Shown one piece after another: positions 30,484 through 40,831 of a stretch of 64,000 nucleotides of DNA (position 1 is the first letter of the stretch; each line of letters begins with the position of its first letter). Origin of the DNA: an uncultured Dialister sp. (GTDB taxonomy: Bacteria > Bacillota > Negativicutes > Veillonellales > Dialisteraceae); NCBI GenBank assembly GCA_900541485.1, contig UQJW01000002.1, forward strand, positions 62,001 through 126,000, read 5' to 3'. Made by a program: the position numbers and the translations under genes. The notes beneath the pieces are model-generated. The model was not told where the DNA came from and did not search any database. It saw only the letters and a program-made list of their open reading frames with translations.

Positions 30484-30492
30484 ATTATATCA
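30484..30492 (-). promoter_or_regulatory. Extended -10 promoter candidate for the arsAB-like operon
   Basis: TGATATAAT on the minus strand, about 60 bases before the start codon; -35 is weak. No cobalamin riboswitch fits in the 134-bp gap. Confidence 0.4.
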
Positions 30493-30523
30493 TAGGCATA
30501 AGATTATAAATCGGATAAAAATA

Positions 30524-30554
30524 AAAAAATGTGGCTTTTATTACCACATTTTTT
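30524..30554 (-). terminator. Terminator of the Tudor-like protein gene
   Basis: AAAAAATGTGG (30524-30534) pairs with CCACATTTTTT (30544-30554) across a 9-base loop, right after the stop at 30558. Confidence 0.8.
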
Positions 30555-30557
30555 AAT

Positions 30558-31439
30558 CTATTCTCTTATGACATCAAGTTCGCCCCGGGCAAATGCTTCC
30601 GGATAAGAAAATCGCCTGATTTCTCCCTCGAAATCAACAAGCAGCGTTCCCTGTCCGATTTCTTTTATAACGCCGGTACCAAATATCTTATTTAAGACAC
30701 GTGTACCTTCTGCCAGTTCAAAATAATGAACATTTCCTGTTTCTTTCCTTCCACGGGACGACTTTTCTCCTTGCAAAACTTCTTTTTTCTCCTCTTTTTT
30801 TGTCTCAGGCGACACTTTATAAGTTCTTGCCTCTCTCAGAGGTCTTTGCCTTTTAACCCTCTTTTCCTTTACATCTTCTTCCGGGAAAGCACTTTTTATA
30901 AGTTTTAGCGGTAGCCCCAGGGGATACAAAACAAATTCACCGGTTCTTTCGTAAGTGACATAAGTGCCGCGTTCGGTAATACGGCCTACCACTCCCGGTC
31001 CTAATACATCATCATTTACATGAAGTCCTACCTTGACAGGAGATCGCTTTACATCGCTCTCACTTTCTTTGTTTCTGTCTTCTGTTGTATCAAACGTAAA
31101 AACCGGGTTCCTGTCATCCTTTGCATATTCTTTTTTTTCAAATACTTGTTTTTCTGAAATGCGAGAATCTTTTTTTCGTTCTTCTCTCTTCCGGCGGGGA
31201 AATATTTTCTCATTCTCCCCAAAACAAACTGCTATTGTTTCCTCTGTAATTGCCGTTACCGTTCCTTCTCCTAATTCCCGATCCCTATAGATACTTCCTA
31301 CTTCAAGTTTTCTTCCCTTAAAGGAGGGCTTAGGGCCTTTATTCCCTGATTTCCCGGAAGAAAATTTCCTGCCTTTAAAAGACCGTCTTTCATTTTTTAT
31401 AAAACTCTTACTTTTCCCGTATGCCTCTTTGTTTTCCAT
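30558..31439 (-). CDS. Protein with three Tudor-like (PcrA/UvrD C-terminal type) modules
   Basis: The 293-residue, very basic protein has no catalytic domain. Three short beta modules of the type found at the C-terminus of PcrA/UvrD helicases are visible: residues about 44-82 (LEVGSIYRDRELGEGTVTAI), 136-178 (KVGLHVNDDVLGPGVVGRI) and 240-292 (LAEGTRVLNKIFGTGVIKEI), each with GxGxV followed by a strand and aromatic end. Charged, probably disordered linkers join them. In PcrA this module contacts RNA polymerase, so an RNA polymerase or nucleic-acid adaptor role is a reasonable guess. Monocistronic. Confidence 0.7.
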   Translation of the reverse strand: MENKEAYGKSKSFIKNERRSFKGRKFSSGKSGNKGPKPSFKGRKLEVGSIYRDRELGEGTVTAITEETIAVCFGENEKIFPRRKREERKKDSRISEKQVFEKKEYAKDDRNPVFTFDTTEDRNKESESDVKRSPVKVGLHVNDDVLGPGVVGRITERGTYVTYERTGEFVLYPLGLPLKLIKSAFPEEDVKEKRVKRQRPLREARTYKVSPETKKEEKKEVLQGEKSSRGRKETGNVHYFELAEGTRVLNKIFGTGVIKEIGQGTLLVDFEGEIRRFSYPEAFARGELDVIRE

Positions 31440-31561
31440 TTTGCCTCTCCATAAAAATTATTTATACATGCTTATTATACACGATAGACTTCTTTTATCC
31501 TATGCAAATGCAAATATATTCATCAGCTTTCTGTAGGACTTTAAAATACTTTCTGCTGTTA

Positions 31562-31567
31562 TATAAT
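31562..31567 (+). promoter_or_regulatory. -10 element candidate for the aldehyde dehydrogenase gene
   Basis: TATAAT 28 bases before the ATG, with only a weak -35 (TTAAAA, spacer 16). Confidence 0.4.
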
Positions 31568-31595
31568 AATAAGTAGTACAAAGGAGGTCTTTTTT

Positions 31596-33011
31596 ATGAA
31601 CTTTGAAAAAATATATATCAACGGACAATGGGTTCCCGGTTCTACAGGTCAATTTATTGATGTAGAAAATCCGGCTACCCGAGAAATTTTTGCAAAAGTA
31701 CCCGCTGGAAATGCAAAAGATGTAGATGCTGCAGCAAAAGCTGCTCACCGGGCATTACCTGTATGGTCTGCGACTCCGCTTAAGGAACGAATCTCCCTCA
31801 TGAAACGTTTTTTGGAGATTTTCCGCTCCCAAGAAGATGAATTAATCGATATTACCGTAAAAGAGCTGGGATCGCCCTATACATTTACAAAAACTGCACA
31901 AGTAGAATATCAATATACAAGAACCCAGTCTTATATCGACTTGGCACCCAAAGTCCCCCTTGTAGAACATATGGCTGCTTCTACGGTTTACAGGGAACCC
32001 GTCGGCGTTATCGGCTGCATTACGCCATGGAATTACCCATTGGGACAAGTTATACAAAAAGTTATTCCTGCACTCCTCATGGGAAATACCGTTATTTTAA
32101 AACCGAGCCAGCATACACCACTTTCTTCTTACTGGCTGGCCGATGCATTTGAAAAAGCAAATTTCCCTAAAGGTGTATTTAATTTAGTTACCGGACGCGG
32201 CGGAGAAGTAGGTGACGCGATGGCAACTCACCCTCTGATTAATATGATTTCCTTTACCGGTTCTACTTCCGGCGGTATTAACGTCGGGAAAAATGCATTA
32301 ACCGGCTTGAAACATATCAGCCTGGAACTGGGTGGTAAGTCCCCTTACATTATTTTAAAAGGCAGTAATCATGAGGAAGCTATACGTTTATGTTTTAATT
32401 CCATCTTTTTGAATTCCGGGCAAACATGTACTGCTTTTTCCCGTTTACTCATTCCAAAATCCGAGCAATCCGTTATCGAAAAGAAACTTATTGAGGTTGC
32501 CAAAGAATATACAACGGGAAATCCGGAAGATCCGTCAACTAAGCTGGGGCCTCTGGCTTCTCTCCGGCAATATGAAAAGGTTAAAAGCTATATTAAATCA
32601 GGCATACAGGAAGGTGCACGTCTTTTATACGGTACGGTTCCCGAAAATTCAAACAACGGATATTATATTTCACCTACTATTTTTACCTGCGTAACCTCCG
32701 AAATGTCGATAGCCAGAGATGAAATATTCGGTCCTGTGCTCTGCGTATTCCCGTATGAAACAGAAGAAGAGGCCATCCGAATCGCCAATGACACACGCTA
32801 CGGTTTGAATGCAGGCGTGTATGGTGAAAAAGAAAAAGCGATTGCTGTTGCCAAAAAAATTGAAGCGGGAAACATTTATATTAATGCCAGTCCCCGAGAT
32901 ACATCTGCTCCCTTTGGCGGCTACAAACAAAGCGGGCTCGGTAGAGAAGGCGGCATTTACGGTATGATTGAATTCACACAGCAAAAAGCTCTTTTCGACA
33001 CCGGAAAATAA
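31596..33011 (+). CDS. NAD(P)-dependent aldehyde dehydrogenase
   Basis: A 471-residue aldehyde dehydrogenase that oxidises an aldehyde to the acid. Catalytic cysteine C278 (NSGQTC), general base E244 (LELGGKSP), N146 (TPWNYP) and cofactor K169 (ILKPSQHTP) are all present, with TGSTSGG for cofactor binding. The APFGGYKQSGLGREGG end is typical. Substrate is not evident. ATG follows AAAGGAGG. Followed 74 bases later by the DUF2939 gene, likely cotranscribed since no terminator lies between. Confidence 0.93.
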   Translation: MNFEKIYINGQWVPGSTGQFIDVENPATREIFAKVPAGNAKDVDAAAKAAHRALPVWSATPLKERISLMKRFLEIFRSQEDELIDITVKELGSPYTFTKTAQVEYQYTRTQSYIDLAPKVPLVEHMAASTVYREPVGVIGCITPWNYPLGQVIQKVIPALLMGNTVILKPSQHTPLSSYWLADAFEKANFPKGVFNLVTGRGGEVGDAMATHPLINMISFTGSTSGGINVGKNALTGLKHISLELGGKSPYIILKGSNHEEAIRLCFNSIFLNSGQTCTAFSRLLIPKSEQSVIEKKLIEVAKEYTTGNPEDPSTKLGPLASLRQYEKVKSYIKSGIQEGARLLYGTVPENSNNGYYISPTIFTCVTSEMSIARDEIFGPVLCVFPYETEEEAIRIANDTRYGLNAGVYGEKEKAIAVAKKIEAGNIYINASPRDTSAPFGGYKQSGLGREGGIYGMIEFTQQKALFDTGK

Positions 33012-33085
33012 AAAACACCTATTGAATACTACGTTTTTACTACTCAATCAAGATAATTAATGTGTCTTAAGGAGAAAGGCATTTT

Positions 33086-33667
33086 ATGAAAAAACTTTTT
33101 GTAATAATCGGACTTATTGTAGCTCTGGCCGCCGGTTTTTATTTCGGCTATTGGACAAAAACACCTGCCTATGCGGCAGGAGAAATACAACAAGCTCTTC
33201 AGAAGAAAGATTTACAGCTCTTCAAGGAACGAGTCAATATGGAAAAAGTATATTCATATGCCATTGATGATATCCTTGATGAACTTAAAGCCGACAACCT
33301 GCCTGAACACAAAATTGCGGCTGCCATTGTCAAAGGATTAAAGCAAGAAATTATTACAGAATTAATACACCGCACAGAAAGCAGTTTTGAGACGGAAACC
33401 CGGCAAAGTAAATCTTTTCTCGATGAGCCTGTCGAAAGTATCACTGCTTATGCCGGTTCTGCCGCTCTGTCCATGACTGATGTATTGAATGTGGAAGAAC
33501 AGGGCAATTCTGCAATTGTTAAAGTCAAAATCCATGACAAAGATCTTAATAAAGATTTCATTTGGCATGTGCAAATGGAAAAAGACATAAACGGGAGTTG
33601 GACTGCAGTAAGAGTCCTGAACCTGAAAGAATACTTAAAAGAGCGAAAAGATTTGTCAATAAAATAA
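33086..33667 (+). CDS. Membrane-anchored DUF2939 protein
   Basis: The 193-residue protein has one N-terminal membrane segment (residues 4-22, LFVIIGLIVALAAGFYFGY), possibly uncleaved, followed by TKTPAYAAGEIQQALQKKDLQLFKERVN, the pattern of DUF2939, and a closing beta strand region (DFIWHVQMEKDINGSWTAVR). Function of the family is unknown. It starts behind AAGGAG and ends before a strong terminator; probably in one unit with the aldehyde dehydrogenase. Confidence 0.75.
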   Translation: MKKLFVIIGLIVALAAGFYFGYWTKTPAYAAGEIQQALQKKDLQLFKERVNMEKVYSYAIDDILDELKADNLPEHKIAAAIVKGLKQEIITELIHRTESSFETETRQSKSFLDEPVESITAYAGSAALSMTDVLNVEEQGNSAIVKVKIHDKDLNKDFIWHVQMEKDINGSWTAVRVLNLKEYLKERKDLSIK

Positions 33668-33676
33668 CCGGATTAC

Positions 33677-33711
33677 AAAACAAGGTCTGCTTATAAAAAC
33701 AGACCTTGTTT
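33677..33711 (+). terminator. Terminator of the aldehyde dehydrogenase-DUF2939 unit
   Basis: AAACAAGGTCTG (33677-33688) pairs with CAGACCTTGTTT (33699-33710) across a 10-base loop, with a T-rich tail; can also serve the convergent DUF488 gene. Confidence 0.88.
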
Positions 33712-33716
33712 TTGTA

Positions 33717-34067
33717 TTATCTCAGATTTTCTAAATATTTTTTCAATATGGCGGCATGATTTTTTTCTTCATCTTTAGACGCATATAAGAGTGTTATAAT
33801 CTTTTCGTTTTCCAGCCTTTTATAAAAATTAAAAATTTCCCGATTATTTTGCAACTCGCTGATATACAAGTTTTCAAATTTATCATAATTGATTTGTTCT
33901 TCATGATAGGCTTTCCTGAGTTCCGTTGAAGGAGCTATTTCTTTTTTCCATTCATCAATTCGAGCTCTTTCCTTGGAAATTCCCCGCGGCCATAAACGAT
34001 CAATTAACACCCTGTACCCGTCTGTTTTTTCATAAGGTTCATAGATTCTTTTTATTTGTATTTTCAT
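33717..34067 (-). CDS. DUF488 family protein (YeaO-like)
   Basis: A 116-residue DUF488 protein. The family signature is complete: IKRIYEPYEKTDGYRVLIDR, then LWPRGISKERARIDEWKKEIAPS, and late ITLLYASKDEEKNHA. The family is small, cytoplasmic and widespread, of unknown biochemical role. It lies downstream of groEL but after a clear terminator, so it is probably separately transcribed. ATG 34067 follows AAGGATG. Confidence 0.85.
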   Translation of the reverse strand: MKIQIKRIYEPYEKTDGYRVLIDRLWPRGISKERARIDEWKKEIAPSTELRKAYHEEQINYDKFENLYISELQNNREIFNFYKRLENEKIITLLYASKDEEKNHAAILKKYLENLR

Positions 34068-34094
34068 GATTCATCCTTTCCTCTATTTCCAATT

Positions 34095-34127
34095 AAAATA
34101 AGAGTCCCAGATAGGGACTCTTATTTT
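34095..34127 (-). terminator. Terminator of the groES-groEL operon
   Basis: Perfect 14-bp stem: AAAATAAGAGTCCC (34095-34108) and GGGACTCTTATTTT (34114-34127). On the minus strand it follows the groEL stop by about 20 bases. Confidence 0.88.
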
Positions 34128-34148
34128 AATTTTTTTATTTCAGGAAAA

Positions 34149-35774
<1,626 letters not shown>

Positions 35775-35802
35775 TTATATCGCTCCTATCTGATTATTTA
35801 AA

Positions 35803-36084
35803 TTAAAGTTTCCCCAAAACGTCCCGTTCGGAAAGAAGTAAGAATTTCTTACCGCCTTCTTCAATATCAACGCCGGAGTATTTTGCAAACAAAACTCTGT
35901 CTCCTACAGCCACTTCAAAAGGCAAGCGTTCTCCATTATCTAAAACTTTCCCGGAACCAACAGCAATAACTGTTCCCTTCTGGGACTTTTTCTGTGCCGT
36001 GTCAGGAAGCAAGATACCACCTGCGGTCTTTGTTTCTTCCACGTCTACTTCAATAAGAACACGATCTGCTAACGGTTTTAACAT
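35803..36084 (-). CDS. groS: 10 kDa co-chaperonin GroES
   Basis: GroES is the heptameric lid of GroEL. The 93 residues show [19 protein letters not shown], the mobile loop [14 protein letters not shown] and [18 protein letters not shown], the roof-loop region. ATG follows AAGGAGG. First gene of the heat-shock operon. Confidence 0.97.
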   Translation of the reverse strand: MLKPLADRVLIEVDVEETKTAGGILLPDTAQKKSQKGTVIAVGSGKVLDNGERLPFEVAVGDRVLFAKYSGVDIEEGGKKFLLLSERDVLGKL

Positions 36085-36105
36085 TTCAATTCCTCCTTCA
36101 AATTA

Positions 36106-36132
36106 TTAGCACTCATTAAGTTCGAGTGCTAA
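36106..36132. promoter_or_regulatory. CIRCE operator (HrcA binding site)
   Basis: TTAGCACTC-N9-GAGTGCTAA is a perfect match to the CIRCE consensus, placed between the groES promoter and start codon. HrcA binding here represses groES-groEL outside heat shock. Confidence 0.97.
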
Positions 36133-36143
36133 CTTACATTACT

Positions 36144-36172
36144 ATCATACTCATTTCTAAAAAAAAATGCAA
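36144..36172 (-). promoter_or_regulatory. Promoter of groES-groEL
   Basis: Minus-strand TTGCAT (36167-36172) and TATGAT (36144-36149) are 17 bases apart; the start of transcription would fall just before CIRCE. Confidence 0.75.
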
Positions 36173-36207
36173 GAGCTATTTACATATTTCTTTCATTTTC
36201 AGCCAAA

Positions 36208-36230
36208 CAAAAAGAGGCTGTTCGCCTCTT
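36208..36230 (-). terminator. Terminator of the murB operon
   Basis: AAGAGGC (36212-36218) pairs with GCCTCTT (36224-36230), followed on the minus strand by TTTGTTT. Separates murB from groES. Confidence 0.75.
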
Positions 36231-36240
36231 AATAATTCTA

Positions 36241-37167
36241 TTACCTCTCTTGTACCAGCCCTTCGCCGAGCATTCTGACGTCCAAAGGAATATGTACACC
36301 GAATTTTTCTTTCACCTGCCGTTGAACCTCGTGAAGGACAGCTAAAACCTCTTCGCAAGTGGCTTTCCCGTTATTTACAACAAATCCGGGATGTTTTTCG
36401 GAGACCTGGGCATCACCGATAGAAAATCCTGCAAGACCGCACGCTTTAATCATAGGGCCCACATAATATCCCGGCGGCCTCAAGTACATTGTACCTGCAC
36501 TTCTTTTCTCAAGGGGCTGCTTTGATCTCCTGGATTCCTGATGATCTCTCATTTTATCTTTGATATCTTGAGCATTGCCTTTAAATAAATGGAGCTTCAC
36601 TCCATAAATGACGTCTCCGTTATGCATGAAAATACTGTCACTTGTTCCGTAACGAAGATCATCCCAGCCGTAGGTTTTATCTGTTTCTCCATCTATGGAA
36701 ACGGCATAAACTTCCTCCACCACATTCTTCATCTGGCTTCCATACCCGTTCGCATTCATAAAGGTAGCACCAATCACTGTTCCCGGGATACCCACTGCCC
36801 ACTCAAACCCTTGCAGCGAGTTTTTTTGAGCCGCTCTGGATACACTTCCGGTACCTGCCCCTCCATATGCTGTAATACATGCACCATTACAAATAATTTC
36901 CGGTTTCATCCTCATTGTACAAATGGTAACACCACGAATACCCTTATCACTGATTAAGCAATTCGAACCGCCGCCGATAACCGTCACCGGTATTCCTTCC
37001 ATGTAGGTACGTTTTAAAACTTCCGTCAACTCTTCTTTGCTGCCGGGCGTAACAAACACATCTGCATTACCGCCAATGCCGTATGTATTATGACGGCTCA
37101 TGGGTTCATCAACTTTAATTTGCGTTTCATTCAGTATGCCTGAAAAAAATAAGTTCCAATTCATCAT
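36241..37167 (-). CDS. murB: UDP-N-acetylenolpyruvoylglucosamine reductase
   Basis: MurB reduces UDP-GlcNAc-enolpyruvate to UDP-MurNAc with NADPH and FAD. The 308-residue protein has the FAD-domain motifs RHNTYGIGG, VIGGGSNCLI, and AVGIPGTVIGATFMNANGYG, and C-terminal AGFSIGDAQVSEKHPGFVVN (type II MurB). The usual active-site SAGSxF reads SAGTMY here, so the catalytic Ser is replaced by Thr. ATG 37167 overlaps the YlbF-family stop (ATGA). Confidence 0.94.
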   Translation of the reverse strand: MMNWNLFFSGILNETQIKVDEPMSRHNTYGIGGNADVFVTPGSKEELTEVLKRTYMEGIPVTVIGGGSNCLISDKGIRGVTICTMRMKPEIICNGACITAYGGAGTGSVSRAAQKNSLQGFEWAVGIPGTVIGATFMNANGYGSQMKNVVEEVYAVSIDGETDKTYGWDDLRYGTSDSIFMHNGDVIYGVKLHLFKGNAQDIKDKMRDHQESRRSKQPLEKRSAGTMYLRPPGYYVGPMIKACGLAGFSIGDAQVSEKHPGFVVNNGKATCEEVLAVLHEVQRQVKEKFGVHIPLDVRMLGEGLVQER

Positions 37168-37517
37168 TTTTGCAGATCCAGTACATCCATCCCCTGCGCC
37201 ATTGCGTCAGAAATAATCTTTTGTAAATCAGCGGCTACCTGATTCCATTTGATAAAAGATTGCAAATATTCTTGCGCATCATTATTATTACTTACTAAGA
37301 CCGCAAGCTCTTGCAAATGTTGGTAATCTTTCTCGTCGGCACTTTGACCTGCCAGTTTGGCATAATCGGATTTCATTTGTGCCATAATATAATCTTTAAC
37401 CATTTTCTTGGCATCCGGATTATTTTTTATTTTTTCAGATGCCTCGATTAACCGTTTCATTTCATCACATTCTTTAATAGCTTTTGCCAATGCATAAGCT
37501 TCATCATAGGTATTCAT
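37164..37517 (-). CDS. YlbF family protein
   Basis: The 117-residue all-helical protein matches the YlbF/YmcA family (DUF964): YDEAYALAKAIKECDEMKRL, NNPDAKKMVKDYIMAQMKSD, and LQELAVLVSNNNDAQEYLQS. In Bacillus, related proteins form a Fe-S complex that affects RNA cleavage by RNase Y and development; the cysteine pattern of that complex is not obvious here, so function is uncertain. Overlaps trmL by 4 bases. Confidence 0.85.
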   Translation of the reverse strand: MNTYDEAYALAKAIKECDEMKRLIEASEKIKNNPDAKKMVKDYIMAQMKSDYAKLAGQSADEKDYQHLQELAVLVSNNNDAQEYLQSFIKWNQVAADLQKIISDAMAQGMDVLDLQK

Positions 37518-38008
37518 TTCCTTCCTCCTTTAAATAAACGTCCGCTTTCTTTAAGCAAATGGGGAAATCCGTTTTGACGAAGTGCCTCCATCGCTACAAT
37601 AGCCACCGCATTTGATAAATTAAGAGAACGTGCCTCTTCAATCATCGGTATACGGATACAATCATCCTTATGTGTCAATAATAACTCTTCAGGAAGGCCT
37701 TTAGTTTCTTTCCCGAAAACTAAAACCGCATCTTTTTCAAAGGAAACATCTGTATAGCTATGAATTGCTTTTGTTGTGTTGAAATAAAAATGATGGCCTG
37801 CTAACATTTGAACAACCGACTCATATCCGGGATGTACATGGACATCCAATAAATCCCAATAGTCCAGACCTGCTCTTTTCAAATGCTTATCATCAATTTG
37901 AAATCCCAGCGGCTCCACCAAGTGCAGTGTCAAATGTTCTGCAGCGCATAGTCTTGCAATGTTTCCTGTATTTCCCGGGATTTCCGGCTCAACAAGTACA
38001 ATATGCAT
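37514..38008 (-). CDS. trmL: tRNA (cytidine(34)-2'-O)-methyltransferase
   Basis: TrmL methylates the wobble nucleotide of leucine tRNAs. The 164-residue SPOUT enzyme has the N-terminal LVEPEIPGNTGNIARLCAA, LVFGKETKGLPEELL, and the knot IPMIEEARSLNLSNAVAIV that binds S-adenosylmethionine. Normal length. Its ATG overlaps the upstream stop. The Leu-tRNA target is present in the tRNA operon of this window. Confidence 0.94.
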   Translation of the reverse strand: MHIVLVEPEIPGNTGNIARLCAAEHLTLHLVEPLGFQIDDKHLKRAGLDYWDLLDVHVHPGYESVVQMLAGHHFYFNTTKAIHSYTDVSFEKDAVLVFGKETKGLPEELLLTHKDDCIRIPMIEEARSLNLSNAVAIVAMEALRQNGFPHLLKESGRLFKGGRK

Positions 38009-38427
38009 TAAAAATAACTCCCATAACGATTACGATATTTTTCTTCCAATTCCCTGCCGGAGTAGGCCTTAAATGTCTTCTCTTTCTGGCCTTTATAAGA
38101 AATACGGTAAATAACGCCCTCATCTAACCCGGTAACAGGAATCCTGTATGTATTTTCATGAAATCCGTCTGACTCCTGTAATATGGGCATTCCGCTCATA
38201 TGCACTCCCTCATTAAAGGTAAAATCCGGTTGAAAATCCGGTGCAGTCATCCGCAAAGGGTCTGTCTCTTTTTCAGTCAAGGGTCTTTCCATAACGACTT
38301 CTACTGTCAAATAATCAGCAACAAAAACACTTTTAATTTTATTGGCAGTTTCCTGTTGTGCAAAGACAGCAGTCCCGGCCATTCCCGCGATGAGTACGGC
38401 CGGCAATAAACACTTCAGATATTTCAT
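38008..38427 (-). CDS. Secreted/periplasmic protein of unknown function
   Basis: The 139-residue protein has a signal peptide (MKYLKCLLPAVLIAGMAGTA, then VFAQQ with AxA-like cleavage). The mature part has two beta-strand-rich segments and ends in a basic, Tyr-rich tail (KYRNRYGSYF). I recognise no family. It is the first gene of the unit leading to trmL, ylbF family and murB, with no shared function evident. Confidence 0.65.
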   Translation of the reverse strand: MKYLKCLLPAVLIAGMAGTAVFAQQETANKIKSVFVADYLTVEVVMERPLTEKETDPLRMTAPDFQPDFTFNEGVHMSGMPILQESDGFHENTYRIPVTGLDEGVIYRISYKGQKEKTFKAYSGRELEEKYRNRYGSYF

Positions 38428-38517
38428 ACGTCCCCTTATTTAAAAGTACACGAACCACTTATAAACCAATTACCTGAGCTCTCATATTATGAGTTAGTAT
38501 ACAATATTTGGAGCATA

Positions 38518-38545
38518 AAAAAAAGACGGCCTTACGGCCCTCTTT
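38518..38545 (-). terminator. Terminator of rplS
   Basis: On the minus strand AAGAGGGCC-N4-GGCCGTCTT is followed by T8. Lies just past the rplS stop. Confidence 0.85.
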
Positions 38546-38551
38546 TTCTTT

Positions 38552-38893
38552 TTATTTTCTTTCTTTAATTCTTGCTGCTTTACCGGAAAGTCCGCGCAAA
38601 TAAAACAGCTTGGCACGGCGAACAACACCTCTGCGTTTTACTTCAATTTTAGCCAAACGCGGGGAATGTACCAGGAACGTTCTTTCTACTCCCACACCAT
38701 AGGAAATACGACGTACCGTAAAGGTCTCTCTGACGCCATGGTTTTTTCTGGCGATAACGACACCTTCAAATACCTGAATTCTTTCTGTTTTTCCTTCGAC
38801 AACCTTTGCATGTACACGAACGGTATCTCCCGGACGAAATGCAGGAATGTCATTGCGGAGCTGTTCATTCTCCAATGTTTCAATAATATTCAC
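38552..38893 (-). CDS. rplS: 50S ribosomal protein L19
   Basis: L19 lies at the 30S-50S interface. The 113-residue product has the family core [40 protein letters not shown] and [20 protein letters not shown]. The start is GTG 38893: AAGGAGG lies 8 bases upstream and it yields the usual N-terminus (M)[12 protein letters not shown]; an in-frame ATG 14 codons earlier has no such support. Own promoter and terminator. Confidence 0.96.
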   Translation of the reverse strand: MNIIETLENEQLRNDIPAFRPGDTVRVHAKVVEGKTERIQVFEGVVIARKNHGVRETFTVRRISYGVGVERTFLVHSPRLAKIEVKRRGVVRRAKLFYLRGLSGKAARIKERK

Positions 38894-38967
38894 GATCTTT
38901 TCCTCCTTCTCACAGAACATTCGTGCCGATCGCATTTTGGCAGAGGACTGTCCAGATTAACGCCATT

Positions 38968-38996
38968 ATTCTATCATAGTTGTCAGCTATTTACAA
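38968..38996 (-). promoter_or_regulatory. Promoter of rplS
   Basis: Minus-strand TTGTAA (38991-38996) and TAGAAT (38968-38973), 17 bases apart, about 75 bases before the GTG start. Confidence 0.6.
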
Positions 38997-39030
38997 CCCG
39001 TTATTTATAAGCTTAAAAATTCCTTTCCAA

Positions 39031-40200
39031 TTAGAGGCCGGCCATAGGAACAGCTAACTTTTTTAATTTCTTTAAAGCCTTACCTTCTATCTGACGGATA
39101 CGTTCACGGGTAACCCCGAAATGCTTGCCCACTTCTTCAAGCGTTCTTTGCGTACCATCATCAATACCATAGCGCAACTCTATGACACCTTTTTCTCTTT
39201 CCGTCAAGGTATCCAAGAGTTTATGAATTTGTTCGCGCCTCATAGTTGCTGCAGCTTCATCTTCAGGCGAAGCTGTTTTCTGATCTTCAATAAAATCTCC
39301 TAAATGAGAATCTTCCTTTTCTCCAATCGGTGTTTCCAGGGAAATCGGATCCTGCGCCGCTTTTTTTGCTTCTCTGATTTTTTCTACGCTGGTTTCCATT
39401 TCTTTCGCCAATTCTTCATTGGTCGCTTCTCGCCCGTGTTCCTGAAGAAAACGGCGTCCCACTCTATTCATTTTATTAATGGTTTCTACCATATGTACCG
39501 GCACGCGGATTGTTCTTGCTTGGTCTGCAATGGAACGGGTAATGGCCTGCCGAATCCACCATGTCGCATAAGTACTGAATTTATAGCCTTTTGTATAATC
39601 GAATTTATCTACTGCCTTGAGAAGGCCCATATTCCCTTCCTGGATCAAATCCAAGAAAGGCATACCGCGGCCGGGATATTTCTTTGCTATAGAAACAACA
39701 AGGCGGAGATTGGCATTCGCCATTTCTTGCTTGGCAACCGCTGCCGCTTCCTTTTGCTCCGCTGTCGCGCCCGGCATTTTCCCCATTTCAATTGTTTGGG
39801 CAAGACTCATTTCCTGTTCAGAAGTAAGGAGCGGAGTCGTACCGCATTCCCTCAGGTATAAACGAACGGGATCGGTTACGCCTGCCGAATCGGCAGAAAC
39901 TTCAATTTCTTCCTTTTCCCATTCTTTTTCTTCATCATCATTTTCCGAATCATCTTCTTCCGGAATATCTTCAACATTTTCCTCGCTGAATAAATCGTCC
40001 TGATCCTCCCCGGCTTCCTCATAGACGATTTCAATTCCCTGTTCATGGATTCCCTTAAAAATAGCATCCATTTGTTTCTGATTCGCTGATTTTTCTTTTA
40101 TAAAAGAAAGAATTTCATCATATGAAATATTTCCGTCTTCATTTACTTTGGCCTGTAACTCCTTCAGCCATTTGGAAATTTGTGTTGCTTTCGCAGCCAA
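39031..40200 (-). CDS. rpoD: Primary sigma factor RpoD (sigma-70/sigma-A)
   Basis: The housekeeping sigma factor of RNA polymerase. The 389 residues contain region 1.1 (about 1-80), an acidic stretch, region 1.2 ([11 protein letters not shown]), region 2 ([20 protein letters not shown]), region 3 and region 4 ([20 protein letters not shown] with LKKL end). Length fits Firmicute SigA. The start is TTG at 40200 with GGGAGG about 9 bases upstream. dnaG, its usual neighbour, is absent. Confidence 0.97.
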   Translation of the reverse strand: MAAKATQISKWLKELQAKVNEDGNISYDEILSFIKEKSANQKQMDAIFKGIHEQGIEIVYEEAGEDQDDLFSEENVEDIPEEDDSENDDEEKEWEKEEIEVSADSAGVTDPVRLYLRECGTTPLLTSEQEMSLAQTIEMGKMPGATAEQKEAAAVAKQEMANANLRLVVSIAKKYPGRGMPFLDLIQEGNMGLLKAVDKFDYTKGYKFSTYATWWIRQAITRSIADQARTIRVPVHMVETINKMNRVGRRFLQEHGREATNEELAKEMETSVEKIREAKKAAQDPISLETPIGEKEDSHLGDFIEDQKTASPEDEAAATMRREQIHKLLDTLTEREKGVIELRYGIDDGTQRTLEEVGKHFGVTRERIRQIEGKALKKLKKLAVPMAGL

Positions 40201-40254
40201 ATACGGACACCTCCCAAATAAATATCTATAAAGAATTAGGTCTCTTATCCGATT

Positions 40255-40293
40255 ATTTTATGCATTCTAAAAATCTGTGATAACAAGAATGCA
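40255..40293 (-). promoter_or_regulatory. Candidate rpoD promoter flanked by an inverted repeat
   Basis: Minus-strand TTATCA (40278-40283) and TAAAAT (40255-40260), spacer 17. Arms TGCATTCT (40261-40268) and AGAATGCA (40286-40293) bracket the -35. Confidence 0.45.
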
Positions 40294-40622
40294 ACGTTAA
40301 TCAATCAGAACAATATGATACTCCTATCTATAAAATTTTGCAAGAAAAGAAATTCTGTTTTCAAAAAATTTAACTGTCTGGATTTTTGAAACAATTTACG
40401 CACCTGTCCGATTGTATATTTAAAAGAAAAGAAATAGCAAAAATCATAAAATAATCACCCATTGTTACAAAAGATGATGGTTGTTAAATTATTTCCGGTA
40501 CTAAAAAAATCCGTGGCAAAATGCTCTTTGTCAAACTTTTCATAATCCACGCTTTCTCAATACTCTTTACCTTTTATAAATAACGCTAAAATTATCTGTT
40601 TCAAATATACTTCTTCCTCACT

Positions 40623-40652
40623 AAAAAACCGTCGAGCTTGATACCTCGGCGG
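40623..40652 (-). terminator. Terminator of the 57-residue protein gene
   Basis: CCGCCGAG-N8-CTCGACGG on the minus strand with one mismatch, then T6; directly after the stop. Confidence 0.75.
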
Positions 40653-40657
40653 TCTGC

Positions 40658-40831
40658 TTACGCTATATATGTGATCTTAGCTATATCCTCTTCTGTTATG
40701 GTATACGGTAGCGCCCCGTTTTTTTCAACATCACCATCTTCTACTAAGTAATAGCCTGGAATTGAATCCTCAAGTATAACCACTTCCCGCCCGTCCTTTA
40801 ACAAAACACAATCTAATGCTTTAATTTTCAT
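40658..40831 (-). CDS. Small DUF4926-like protein
   Basis: A 57-residue protein, MKIKALDCVLLKDGREVVIL then EDSIPGYYLVED, resembling DUF4926 small beta proteins often found next to addiction or mobile modules. ATG 40831 is fixed by the strong GGAGAGGAGGGC; a longer GTG start is not needed. It stands alone with its own terminator between rpoD and the tRNA pair, the only accessory-looking spot in the window. Role unknown. Confidence 0.6.
   Translation of the reverse strand: MKIKALDCVLLKDGREVVILEDSIPGYYLVEDGDVEKNGALPYTITEEDIAKITYIA

Larger units (their letters stand above)
40201..40657. other. AT-rich upstream region of rpoD, 457 bp
   Basis: Holds a candidate rpoD promoter (40255-40283) with an inverted repeat beside it, and, near 40623-40652, the terminator of the small DUF4926-like gene. 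The rest shows no ORF or RNA gene I can support. Confidence 0.6.

Noticed and set aside
30424..30557. Possible cobalamin riboswitch upstream of the arsAB-like genes
   Set aside because: The gap is only 134 bp, and no B12-box or conserved helices are visible.
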